Of a stretch of DNA of 64,000 nt, positions 35,100 to 46,494 are shown in pieces (the stretch's first letter is position 1; each line of letters begins with the position of its first letter). The notes under the pieces are model-generated. The model worked only from the letters and a program-made list of their open reading frames with translations, did not search any database and was not told the DNA's origin. The translations under genes were made by a program, and so were the position numbers. The stretch covers positions 620,001 to 684,000 of the forward strand of contig JAFEVB010000014.1 of assembly GCA_032629725.1 (NCBI GenBank), in the 5' to 3' direction. Origin of the DNA: Gremmenia infestans (Eukaryota; Ascomycota; Leotiomycetes; Helotiales; Hamatocanthoscyphaceae).

Positions 35100-36873
35100 T
35101 TTGCCGGGGCGAAAGAATGACAAGGTGTGGAATTCATGACATTGTTGGAAGTGCTGAGTAGAAAATACAAGGTCTGAGAAAGCAATTCTCTTCATGAAGA
35201 GCTGGTAAAGAGTATGCAAAAGAGTGTGCAAGCTGAAAAGAGTTCAAAGTCGGAAGAATGCAGAGGTGGGAATGCAAAGCTGTCAAGATCGATCGCTAGG
35301 GTAAGTAAGGGGTGGTTTTCAATCCAACTCACGACACCAAACGGAGGTGTCGTCTTTATCATCATGCGGCACTTTCATGATATGATAAATCACTTTTGAT
35401 TTACTATTCCTGAAGGAAGCTGTAGAACAAAAGATTCAGCTCCGAACAGCTTGTACTCGTAAATGTAACCACAAGAAGAAGGGTTTTAATGGAATGGAAG
35501 GTTTCAAATGATTTTTCTGAATTAGGTCATTAAAGATTTGCGAAAGGTAGATTCTAGAAAGTGTAGTTTCTGGATGCATCATGAAGACGTGGGATCGTGA
35601 TTGCTTTTCTTTCCAGGAGTCGAACCTTTCTGGGAAACAACACAACGCAACACAACACAACACAACCCAACCCAACCCCTGAGGGCCTGAGGACACTGAT
35701 TGTGGTTCACAGAAACGCCACCATCCAAGGTCTTAGACACACAAACTTAGCACAAGAATAGGACACACCAGAATGGAAGGTGAAGCATACCATAAATACC
35801 TACCCTTAGGGTGGATGCTCTGACTCTTTGAGGATTTCCCCTGATTTATATATTGCATACAGTACAGTATGCAAACCCCGATGAACCCGGCAAGAGTTGA
35901 GGGAGGTGTAGATGCCATCTTCGGAGGGACTACGGCATATTGAAGATAAACACTTTCCATGGATATCATTTCCCGTAAAGACATCAAACCTCCCTCACTC
36001 ACCTTCATCACACAACCAAGCCCAAGGTAATCGTCTGAAATATATACCTCGGCAGCATCTGGGCCGGATTTCTCCGACATCGGATAGCTTTGCAAGCGAC
36101 ATCTTCCGATTCCCCGCATTTTCACAAGCTTCATGCAGCAAGGCAAGGCACGGGCACGTCACACACCAGGTACAAACAAGCATTGAAGAGAGGAAGATGA
36201 ACGTGAAAGAGCATCATCTATGGAATAGCAACTCCCCTTATCCGACCCAAGACAAAAAACAAAAAAAATTTAACAAGAGATACTGCATGGTTATCACATA
36301 CATCTACTCGTACTATACTCCCACGCATCTTCTATCAATTGTCTTTCGTGTCAAAGGGATTATCCATTGTAACTTACCATCTGACGGGGCAATTTCAAAC
36401 TGCTTCTCCAGATATCCCTCCGTTGCGCCGAGCTAAAAAGGTATCGAGAAGGCAGAAGCTGAGCAGTCCAAGCCCAAGCCAGGCCAGGTCCCCGCTCCAC
36501 ACATGGCCTTTCCTATCCAGGGAGCAGCCTTTTTCCTTCATGGGGATAGGCTAAGGATAATATATGGGGGGGGGGTATGAACTATGAACCGCGGATCGAG
36601 CTCGGTAGGGGACTCATACCACATCACCACCGAGCTTCACTTTCTTCTATTTCCTGTCGCCTTTCTTCCCACATTCTCCTATTTTCATATTCCTCTCAAT
36701 CTTAATCTTCTATCTTCATCTCTGCCCAATACTCAAGTTGCATTTAGCTATCCATGCCCTCTACATCTTGCAGAAAGAAGTACTGTAGGTAGTGTGTGAA
36801 AGAGAGGTCCCTTGATCCGAATCAACATCAGAACCGGCGCAACCTGCCCCAAACCCCCACAACAGCTCTCAAA
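35100..36873. promoter_or_regulatory. long divergent intergenic region
   Basis: About 1.8 kb between the DUF3431 gene and the succinate/fumarate carrier, holding promoters for both. A 137-residue minus frame at 35733-36146 and a 174-residue plus frame at 35912-36436 overlap each other and show no family features, so I do not call them genes. An ACACA-type repeat lies at about 35,637-35,679 and a poly-G run near 36,566. Confidence 0.45.
35637..35679. repeat. CACAA/CCCAA pentanucleotide microsatellite
   Basis: Degenerate pentanucleotide run (ACACA grading into CCCAA) in non-coding DNA. Confidence 0.8.
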
Positions 36874-38411
36874 ATGTCTGCAAAAAAGGCAGACGGTACA
36901 GGAGGCAAGAAGCCAGCTTCGGCGGCTACAAACTTAATTGGTAAGTTCTATTGTATTCCTAAAAATCAACTACCAAGTATGCAGGCTAACTTCAACATCA
37001 CAGCCGGAGGAACAGCAGGCATGATGGAAGCTCTCGTATGCCATCCCCTCGGTATGCATTCGATGCCCTTCCTTCCCTCCCTTCCCACACACTATACTCT
37101 CTTTCAATGACTAACCCTCCTCCAGATACAATCAAAGTACGAATGCAGCTCTCCCGGAGAGCGCGCGCCCCCGGCGTCAAGAAACGCGGTTTCGTCGCAA
37201 CAGGTGCAGAGATTGTGAAGAAGGAAACCCCGTTGGGTTTATACAAGGGTCTGGGAGCCGTGGTGACGGGTATTGTGCCGAAAATGGCGATTCGGTTTAC
37301 GAGTTTCGAGGCGTATAAGAAGATGCTTGCGAATAAGGAGACTGGGATTGTATCTGGACAAGCTACGTTTTTGGGTTAGTATTCCCCTTCCATTCTATTT
37401 TCTTATGTTACCCTGTTTTTCCACTTGCGGACGTTTCCAGCATTGGGAAAGGGCAAAGGAACGATGAACTTCATCCTCAAAAGAAACCATAGACACTTTG
37501 TCTCTTTCTTCTTTCTTCCTCCCCAAACCACCCAATCTATACCTATCCAGCTAACCCCTCCCCCCTCCAGCCGGTCTCTGCGCCGGTGTAACCGAAGCCG
37601 TCGCGGTCGTAACGCCCATGGAAGTAATAAAAATCCGCCTACAAGCCCAACACCACAGCATGGCCGATCCCCTCGACATCCCCAAATACCGCAACGCAGC
37701 GCACGCGCTCTACACAGTCGTAAAAGAAGAAGGCATCTCCGCTTTGTACCGCGGCGTATCCCTCACCGCCCTTCGCCAGGGAAGTAACCAAGCGGTGAAC
37801 TTCACCGCGTATACGGAATTCAAGGAAATCCTGCAGCGCTGGCAACCGGCGTATGCGGACGCACCGCTGCCCAGTTACCAGACGACCCTGATAGGTCTGG
37901 TGAGTGGCGCCATGGGGCCCCTGAGTAATGCGCCCATTGATACTATCAAGACGCGCTTGCAGAAGACGCCGGGGGTGCCCGGTGAGACGGCCGTTAGTCG
38001 CATTAGGGCGATTGCGGGGGATATGTTTAAGTGAGTTGGCCTTCCTCTTCCTCTCCCTCTCTCCCTTCCCCCCCCTTTCTCCTTCCCCCCTTCCTCTCTC
38101 CAAACCCTGTTCCTCTGCTTCTTCAAACCCCATTTCTTTCTTCCCCAAAACCAGGAATTTAAACTATATATTCGTGTACCCGGGATAGCCGCTATAAGGC
38201 AAGGGAATTGGTATTGATATTAGAATCCAACACAAACTAACACGCATCCTAAACCAGACAAGAAGGATTCCACGCTTTTTACAAGGGCATTACGCCGCGC
38301 ATCATGCGTGTAGCGCCCGGCCAGGCGGTGACGTTTACGGTGTATGAGTATCTGAAGGAGAAGTTGGAGAATAGCACGATGCCGATTGTGGGGGGGAAGT
38401 ATGAGGAATAG
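36874..38411 (+). CDS. SFC1: mitochondrial succinate/fumarate carrier
   Basis: Five exons, 36874-36940, 37004-37051, 37126-37374, 37571-38030 and 38258-38411, join in phase to give 325 residues. Three mitochondrial-carrier repeats are present with signatures HPLDTIKVRMQ, TPMEVIKIRLQ and APIDTIKTRLQ (pattern PxDxxKxR; the second has Glu). The N-terminal AGGTAGMMEALVCHPLDTIKVRMQLSRRARAPG region and KKRGF block are specific to the SFC1/ACR1 (acuL) type. It exchanges succinate for fumarate across the inner membrane and is needed for growth on acetate and other gluconeogenic carbon sources. Intron 4, near 38,031-38,257, contains a long pyrimidine tract. Confidence 0.95.
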
Positions 38412-38759
38412 GGGTGTGAGTCAGTGGGGGATTGGAGGTGGGGTGGTGGCATTTGAAGAGGTGATGATGGGGTGGAGTGGGGATTATCGGATTGGATTGG
38501 ATGGGTAAGAAGCTACTAAAGATATCAATTGGATAAGTTGCGTGGATGGAAATAGGATAGAGGAAGGAGGGAGGAATGGCATTGGAGAAAGATCCTGTGT
38601 TGGCATCCTTATTTTGTTCTTCATTTCATTTGTCATATAGGAGCATAGGCCAGCATAGCGTCCTACTATCATCTATCTATTCGCACTTCTCGCTTCCCCA
38701 ACAAGCATTTCCTCTTGGTATCCGATTCCATTCCATCATAACTTCATCCCAACACCGAC
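38412..38759. other. convergent 3' intergenic region
   Basis: Between the tail-to-tail carrier and twinfilin genes. G-rich on the plus strand at the left end. No gene seen. Confidence 0.55.
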
Positions 38760-39876
38760 TTATTTCCTTCCCGGTCTCTTCGGTCTCTCAAACGCCTTCT
38801 TAACCTCAACCTTCGGGTGCAGATCCCCCAATACGCTTTGCTCCGTTACATCCTCCGGGCTACTCTCCTCGATCTTCTTCTCAATCTTAAGCCCGGCTTC
38901 AGCTTCCGCAATCTGCACGGCAGAGCGAGAAGACGCAGCATACAGCATTCGTTCCTTGATCTTCGAGCCCGAAGGACAAGTATAGATGAACAGTATCGGT
39001 GATGTCTCTTCTCCAGCATGCGTATGTGTAAAACGATAAAACGAGTACCTAGGTTCCGTAGCACTGATCGTCGATGCCAGACCACCAATCGGCACACTGG
39101 TACTAGAAGCCAGCTCCATGGTCTCAGTCGCGATATTGATTTTCTGCCCCAACATTAGCCCAACCATCCCAATTCCCAACTCCCGCGACAGGAGAACAAA
39201 CCAATTGCACCAGATTATCACCCCCTTCCCCAGCCAGTCCCTTCAAAGCCCCCGCCGCTTCCGCGGTAACAGGCATAGCAACGCCACTACTGACATGGCT
39301 CCTCCTCTCCCCGGCGCCCCTTCCCTCCTCCGCCTCCTTGCGCTTCACCTCGCCCAGACTAACCTCCTCCTCCGTGAGCGGCGCCTCCAGGGCCGTATGA
39401 CGATCATGCTTCTTGAAGCCCTCGGCACTCAACTCCTCTTCCTTGGTCGCGAAAATGGTCTCCCGGAAGCGTTCGATGCCGAGTTCGCGCACGAGGGTCA
39501 GGCGCGTGGACGCGAAGAGCATTTTCTGGCGCACGGGCGCGGCATCGGGCACGTAGGTTATGGCGACAAAGGGCGCGGGGTCGGTGGAGGGGTAGCGGCG
39601 GAGGAGGATGTAGAGGGCTTGTTTTGGGGTCAGGTGCGGCGTTAGGAGGGAGAGGTCGGTGTCGAAGGATGGGGTGGAGGGCTGGAGGACGGTGAGCGGG
39701 ATGAGGGTTTCTTTTTCTATGGTTATGAGGAGGCCGCGTTGGGTGGGGGAGGAGACGAGGGATTGGAATGCGGTGTGCAGTTCTTGGGATGCTGGAGGGG
39801 GGTGGGGTGTTAGAAAGGTTTGTTTTAGTGGGTGGGTGAAGAAAGGGATTGGAGTACCTGAGATTCCGGACTGCAT
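38760..39876 (-). CDS. TWF1: twinfilin (two ADF-homology domains)
   Basis: Three exons, 39876-39858, 39791-39202 and 39143-38760, give 330 residues, matching the usual length of about 330. The six-codon first exon (MQSGIS) joins in phase to ASQELHTAFQSL, the typical twinfilin start. ADF-H domain 1 spans about residues 4-140 and domain 2 about 170-305. The block RYSFYRFTHTHAGEETSPILFIYTCPSGSKIKERMLYAASS is the actin-binding helix and surrounding strands of domain 2. The tail is basic (KKAFERPKRPGRK), as in other family members. Twinfilin binds ADP-actin monomers and capping protein and controls filament turnover. Confidence 0.95.
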
Positions 39877-40341
39877 TTTGTCTACTCTTTTGTGGACGAT
39901 TAGGGGGAGAGGAGAAAAAGAAGAAATGTAGGTAACTTAGGTACAGCTCGAGGTTGATGAACGGAACAGAGGCTCTCGGTGTTTGAGAGTTGTTGGAGGG
40001 GTAGCGATGAAAAGGGCAAGGTGTGGTGTCATGCAGAGTGGTCTGTGCGGTGGGGTAAGAACAGCAACAGCTCTCGAAGCTCCTTCTCCTTCACTTACAA
40101 CAAACTTCACATCATTATTATTACTATTATTATATTTATCGGCAAGAACCACAAATATTTAAATATATCCTTAGCTTTGGTTAATATGGAAGGTGCGCAG
40201 CGCACCACGAGTAGCTTAATAGGTAAGCAAATGTTTCTTTTTCATCCACCAACGAAACAGCAGCGATTCCACACATCTGTATTGAATGCTGTGTTGTAAT
40301 TCACAACAATACCAACCGGCACCGGTCCAAATCACATCGAC
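39877..40341. promoter_or_regulatory. divergent promoter, twinfilin and MED22
   Basis: About 465 bases between two divergent genes. An ATT-rich stretch near 40,110-40,140 is the only low-complexity element noted. Confidence 0.5.
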
Positions 40342-41292
40342 ATGTCTCTTCCAGCTTTTGGCTCTAATGGGGATGGGGTGAATATAAGTGCTTCAAATGG
40401 AAATGGTCTGAGTATCCATGGCCAACCAATACCTATCCACGGCACCTCAACTCAAGGCCCTTCTATCAGAGATAGACTCAAGGTTGTCCCAGATTCTCCC
40501 GCTGTATCGCCTAGAATTGGGACCCAATACAATTCACCTTCGCTCTCGGTGATGCCAGTTCCACAACATCATCCATCAGCCCTGGTATCCGCCGTACCTC
40601 CTCCACCAGCTATCCATACATCCATCCACCCACCCGTATCCTCCACAATGGCAACCGCCCCTTCCACATCTACAGCTCCCGCATTTCCTTCCACGGATCC
40701 CGGTACTCCTCTAACGCTGCCTACTCCATCATCACCGCAGGTCTCCACTCCACCTCCAAGGACCCTCGTTGTTTCTGCAGAACCTACATCTACATCAACC
40801 CCCAAGACAAAAACTGACAAATCATCTTCACTCACAGACCGCGAAGAGCGCGCTATAGCCAACATGCTAACCCGGTTCCGGAATCTGGTGCAGTTGGCAG
40901 CGATGCAGAAGGATGACAAGGGGGATAGCGCTACGCAGGAAGTGGCTGCGACGCAAGCTTTCGCATTGGAGGTTGAAAGCGCTGCGCTAGTATGTTGACT
41001 CCTCTCCCATCTCTCCAAAACTCCAAGGACCCAGTAAAAGTAAAAGTAAAACAACGAAACAGACGGATGGGAAGTGCTGACATGACACGACATGAACTAG
41101 GTACGAGGAGCGGAAGATTTACTTCGACTTAGTCGAGAACTGAAAGAGTTGTGGCTTTTTGGACCGCTGAGGGGTATTGGTGAGGGAGAAGGAGAAGGGA
41201 AGATTGATGAGGATGCTGCGAGGGTCGGGGAACTATTGGAGGGGAAGTTAAGAAGTGATGCTGATAGATCTGCTGCTGGATCTGGAAATTAA
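40342..41292 (+). CDS. MED22: Mediator subunit 22 with long N-terminal extension
   Basis: Two exons, 40342-40989 and 41101-41292, give 279 residues. The MED22 (Surf5) core is at about 165-250: LTDREERAIANMLTRFRNLVQLAA, then ATQAFALEVESAALVRGAEDLLRLSRELKELWLFGPLRG, with the intron falling inside this block. The preceding 160 residues are a Pro/Ser/Thr-rich, low-complexity extension not found in the short yeast and animal subunits (about 120-200 residues). Mediator head-module MED22 bridges activators to RNA polymerase II. ATG 40342 is the first in a continuous frame, but a shorter product starting inside the extension cannot be excluded. Confidence 0.88.
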
Positions 41293-41713
41293 AAATCACA
41301 TGTGCGTATGGGTTTTGGGCTACACGGCGTTTTAGAGGCGCAAGAAAGAGGTTGGCTGGCATTGGGAGGGCGTCTGGCTGGGATATATCCAAAAAGGCTA
41401 GATACGATGATACCATACGATACCCAGTGTTCGACAACCGCAAAAGAAGCATTTACCACTAACCATGTTGGCGCGTAACATCTCTTGGGATTTAACGCCA
41501 TCGCCATCTTATTCATTCTGATATTGACCGTGAATTTTCTATTTTCAAAACTCCTCATGCTTTTATGATATGAACGTTCAGCCAACGGTTGTTTCCTTCC
41601 CAACCTCATTCATCAGTAGTACTATTCAGAAGAAACCATACTACCATACCCAGTAGCATATCGCATCTCACATCTCGCATCTCGCACCTCATCTCAACTC
41701 AGTTCAATTCAGT
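41293..41713. other. convergent 3' intergenic region
   Basis: Lies between MED22 and PUS1, which point towards each other. No further feature is seen. Confidence 0.55.
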
Positions 41714-43946
41714 TCAACCCTCCCGTCCATCAGCATCAACCTCGTTATCACTAGCCCCCTCATCCAAGTCCAGAAACTCGTTCCTCACCTTACTCTGCTT
41801 AGCAGCCGCGAGGCCACCAGCTGTAACCCAGAGGAAGAAGTCGGAGCGGAAGCAATCGATGTGGTGGAAGAAAGCGTGGAATCTGTTTTCGAGGTTAGCT
41901 TTATTCGCCGTTGTATCGTGTTCGATTTTCGATTTTGAGAAACAGAGTTGAGGATGTGATGTGATGTGATGTGGGATGTGAAATGAATAGGCTTGAACGT
42001 ACTGATGATCTCTCTCCTCCTCCCTAAAAATGCGATCATAAATCTCCCTCTGCTTAAACTCCTCCATCTCCGCCTTCCACTTATCGAAATCGATCTTCTC
42101 GCGCTCGAACTTACTAACCGCCTGCTCATTGTAACTATCAAACACCGGTCTCTCCAACAACAAGCCCAGTCCGGGAGCTTTCGGGATGCTAATGGGCGCA
42201 TGTCCAAAGCTGTCCGTCATGACACTGAGATCGGTTCCACAGCGCACGACGAGGGCGACCATGGCGACCATCTTGCGGATCTGGTGCATCATGAAACTCT
42301 GTCCGTGCACTTTGAGGGAGAGCCATTCGGTGGAGTTGATATAGACGGGATCGGCGCCGACGGTGAAGGAGCGGATGACGCGCTTTGCGGACGGGTCCGA
42401 GAAGAGCTTTTGGATGGTGTAATTGTGGAAGTTGCGTGTGCCGATGTAGGTGGAGAGGGCTTCTTGGACGCGTGCTTTGCGGGGCGCGGAGATGCGGTAG
42501 GCTTTTTTGGCTACGATGTAAGCAGCTTTTATGCGTTTTACGGCCGCTTCGTGGGGAGTGAGGATGGACTTTGAGGGCGCGGGTTCAGAGGTGCTAGTGT
42601 CTAAGGCTTCAGGTTCGGAAGTAGTAGCGTTTCCATCTTGAGCGGATGCTGATAAGGTCTCCTCTCCTATAGTAGGAACCGTGGCCTCTTCTTTTCCTAG
42701 GTCCGTCTCTACCTTTTGTTCATTTGATGGGGTAGGTTTCGCTTCTCCCGACGTGTCATTCTCTTCTGGTTTTGAGTCATCTTGGGGCATTGGGTCCTCT
42801 TCCATTACATCTAGATGGTTTTCTAGCTCGGCTTTGGTCGTTTCGCCCTGTTCCTTTGCGGAGGCGGCAGCTTCCTTGGATTTAGCAGCCTTTGATTTCT
42901 TCTTTGTTCCCTCTGGTAGATCCTCAGTTGCATGGACTTCAGCCATAACAGCTTCCCGCAATTCTGGGTCAAGCTCATCCAGTATAGGCTTGATGAACTC
43001 TTCATCCGCCTTCTCCCAGAAATCAGCAACATCCGCTTGTCGAGCCTTCCATTCCTCAAGCACACCCTCTTTCTCGGCATGTTCAACCAGCTTCTTGCCC
43101 ATGTAGCTCTTTGGATGTGGTGGAACAAAAGCAAAGGTGGGAATCAGGTACTCATACCATCTTGAATCGCAAGTCTGGTAACAACTGAAGGACGCATTTG
43201 TTCTTTCCATGCCCCATATTCTGATCTGAGGAGGTAAATTGTCGTTAATCTTCTGAACAATATCTGGATCCTCCACAATAAGCTTCAGGGATATGACATT
43301 GCCCGCAGCATGTACACCTTTGTCTGTACGCGCACAGCGAACCAAAGAAGACTTCTTTGGGTCGTCTGCATTGGCCTTGGATATTGCGCCGGCGGCCACA
43401 AATGCCTTGAAGATATCTCCTTCGATTGTCTTCTCTTGAGTGTTGATCTGCATGCCCTTGTATCCTGATCCAGCATATCCAATCAGCACTGCGACCTTTC
43501 TCTTAGGTTTTCGACCATCTGCCTCGATTTCCTCTTTCGAAAACTGAGTGGAGGCATAGTCGCCTGCTTCTCCGGTTCTCTGGCGCTTGCCGTCTTGATT
43601 CTCATCGTCGCGCTTCCTCCTGCCTAGGTCAGTACGACTTGTTTAGTTAGTCGCGCAAGAAATAAGGGTATTAAAGGACTGACTTCCATTCCCCGCGACC
43701 CATCTCCCCTTTCTTGGAGCGACCTCCCGACTTATTTGCCCCAAAATCCCCACCCCTTCCCCTCCCTCTACCGCGACCCCGGTCCCCTCTGCCTCTCCCA
43801 CGATCGCCGCGCCCGCGGTCACCCCGCCCTCTTTTGTCACTGTGGTTTCTCCCATCTGAGCCGGGCGAACGAGCACGTTTGTTCCCATGAGCCTCGTTAC
43901 TACCCTCGGGTTTACTTGGCGCAGCTGAAGGAGGGTTGTCTGCCAT
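41714..43946 (-). CDS. PUS1: tRNA pseudouridine synthase PUS1
   Basis: Three exons, 43946-43684, 43619-42003 and 41882-41714, give about 682 residues. The catalytic block RCARTDKGVHAAGN contains the TruA-family Asp. KVAVLIGYAGSGYKGMQIN and QSFMMHQIRKMVAMV are further family signatures. PUS1 modifies several uridines in tRNAs and U2 snRNA in the nucleus. The first exon encodes an unusual Arg/Gly-rich, low-complexity tail (RGRGDRG-type repeats, residues about 45-85), and a long acidic, Ser/Glu-rich insert splits the catalytic domain at about residues 240-330. The 120-base third intron is a multiple of three and open, so intron retention would still give an open frame. Confidence 0.93.
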
Positions 43947-44426
43947 TTTGAAAGTTGTTGAATTCCTCTCATAGCACTCAATTGCCAAAGTTAAGCAAGT
44001 GGTAAAAGTCACGACCTCTTGAGTCTGGAAAAAGGTTCTGATAGCCTGGTTAGGCTTGGCATGCGGCCGCTAGCGTCACGCAGCCTCGTCGCAACTTCAA
44101 GGCTTCCTTTGGGATTTCTGACGACCGCGTGAAAACTGTACCAACATCAATAATACTATTGTCTCGACCTACCCAAGGCCGGGCATCATCTTGGTCAGTT
44201 ACTAACCCTCATTATCCACTCGCCAACACAAACCGGTGTCGAGTTGAATAATGGGCGCCTCCCTATCTTGTTAAGCAAGACCCTTCCTTTCCTTGTTCTC
44301 CTTGGTCCCACGGATTCATTATCTTCAACTCGCAGCCTTTGTTGTGCGGGCTTTCGATCCTTTGTCTTCATCGTCTCGAACTTGAGGCAAATATATCCAG
44401 TCCGCCGATACACAACCACCGCGACC
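43947..44426. promoter_or_regulatory. divergent promoter, PUS1 and TFIIE-alpha
   Basis: About 480 bases between divergent start codons. No other gene is seen; the ORF in the TFIIE-alpha 5' leader has no support. Confidence 0.5.
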
Positions 44427-45879
44427 ATGGATCTCGCCCAGATGCTTGTGCGCTCCTGCGTGCGCTCGTTCTACGATACCAAACATATTCTGGTCATTGA
44501 TGCACTGATTATCCATTCGGCGTATGTATTTACTGAGGGCTTGACGTATGAATACTGAAGAGTGATGTTGACATAATCAATAGCTTGCGCGACGATGACA
44601 TGGCCTATCTCATGGGCATGAACACGAAAGAGCTCCATAAGCTGTGTGGTCGACTGAAGGAGGATAGGTTCCTCGCCGTGTAAGTGCTTCTCTTGGTAAT
44701 TGAGGCTGGGCGCAAATGTTCATCTTCAAATCCACTAGACATACACGCCCCGAGCTCAAAGAAGGTCAGCAACGTCCATTGAATCGAACCTATTACTACA
44801 TCGACTACCGTGCTACAATTGATGCCATCAAATGGCGGGTCTACCTCATCGACAAGCAGGTTCAGGGAAATACCGTACCAGAGATGGAGCGAAAGGAGTT
44901 CTTCTGTCCAAGGTGCAAGTCGGAATGGACACAAATGGAGGTTCTAGACAAGTATGGACCGCAGGGCTTTTTATGCCACAGATGCGATTACATTCTGGAG
45001 CAACATGACCCAAACAGCAACAGCCGTGGAGGGCATGAACAGTCAACGAAGCTGAACGCCCAGTTCAAGTTCATTACCGACCTCTTGCCCAAAATCGATG
45101 GCGTCGTCGTTCCAGAGAATACGTTTGAGCAAGCTCTAGCCTCTGCCCGAAAAGTCAATCGCGACGAGACAAACCCCGCGTACGAAACAGCACCTCTTGA
45201 TGCTGCAGTCGAAAGACCAACGGCGGTCCGAGGTATGGCAAATGTTGCCCCTCAAACGATATCTGTCACCCTCACGGCATCTGAGGGTCCTACGGATGCA
45301 GACATTGCTGCTGAAAAAGCAAGAAAGGAGAAGACGGCACATCAAAATGCCCTGCCCGTCCATTTCACGCACAGTACAATCAGTGGTGAGCAAGTAAGAT
45401 TCAATGGAGATACAGCAGCACTATCTTCTCAACCCCGGGAGCCAGACAAGAAAGATATCGGGTTTGACACTCCATCCGCCAATGGAGACGTCGAAGGAAT
45501 TGATGATTACTTTGCACAGCTCAAGGCAGCCCAAGCAAAAGAAGCAGAACAAGAGAAAGAAGAAGAGTTCGAGACTGATGAAGAAGAAGAAGACTTTGAA
45601 GACGTGATTCCTGGAACGGGCTCTGGAGTTGGCACTCCCTCTAGTTCAGTTGGCGGAGAAGTAAAACCTACCTCGGCACCTTATGCAAGCGGCTTGACAG
45701 GTGTATTGAAGAAGGGCGGCAGCGCTTCGGGGAGTGGTACCAGCACAGGCGTAACTAGTCCGGTGACAGGACCAGGCACGCCAGAGGATGGTAGACCTCC
45801 GAAAAGGGTCAGAATTGAAGAGCCAGTCGTGAAAGATGAAGAGGAGAGTGAGGAAGACGTCGAGTTCGAGGATGTATAA
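44427..45879 (+). CDS. TFA1: transcription factor TFIIE alpha subunit
   Basis: Three exons, 44427-44521, 44584-44679 and 44739-45879, give 443 residues. The N-terminal winged helix starts MDLAQMLVRSCVRSFYDTKHILVIDALIIHSALRDDDMAYLMG and runs through LCGRLKEDRFLAV. The zinc ribbon has C120-PR-C123 and C143-HR-C146. The C-terminal half is acidic (EEEFETDEEEEDFEDV), as in other TFIIE-alpha proteins, where it contacts TFIIH. The subunit works with TFIIE-beta to recruit and stimulate TFIIH at RNA polymerase II promoters. The start and all joins recreate the family N-terminus. Confidence 0.95.
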
Positions 45880-46494
45880 GACTGTGGGTCAGCACCACAT
45901 ACTATGGGTTGAACAAAACTGATCAAGGCGTTGGGGAAAATTTGCTTTTCGAGGTTTTCTCAGTATACCTTTATAGCATTGCGCCGGCCAGGCGGCGGTT
46001 TTAAAAGAACGCGTGGGCGCTCAAGCTGCGGATGGACATATAATAAATGTACAACAACGATGGCGCTTTCCTAAAGCCGTGAAGTATTGAGTAAGATGTG
46101 ATTTAAAGCTTGCCCTGCAATAAAGTCTTGAAGCCAAATCAGGCCTTGAAGCGGCAAGGCGCTATATAAGATTGTAGAGGGACTTGTAAGGGATGTTTTT
46201 ATATTTCCAGATTAGGCAAGAGGGGTCTAGTGGGTTGCGAGGAGTAATTACGTAATCGGTACAGAATGAAATAAGATGAATCGCCACATATCTTTGAACA
46301 TTACCTCCCATTCTCATTGCAAAGCTTTAGAATATAATGTAATCGTCAGTTCCGAAACACTCCAACATATTCATTTAGACCCTGCTAAACAAGTCATTTC
46401 GAATCATATAAGAATTCCCTGACGGTACAGATACATAGGTCAAGGGCCGCTGTCGTCCATTTCGCAATGATCAACCTCCTCGAGCCAAGCTGAG
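45880..46494. other. intergenic region
   Basis: TFIIE-alpha 3' region and polymerase gene promoter. No gene recognised. Confidence 0.55.

Noticed and set aside
35600..35660. tRNA gene suggested by GGTTCGACTCC on the minus strand
   Set aside because: The flanking bases do not form a T stem, and no acceptor, D or anticodon stem fits.
35733..36436. Overlapping 137- and 174-residue frames as genes
   Set aside because: They lie opposite each other, lack motifs, and the region is better explained as promoter and leader of the carrier gene.
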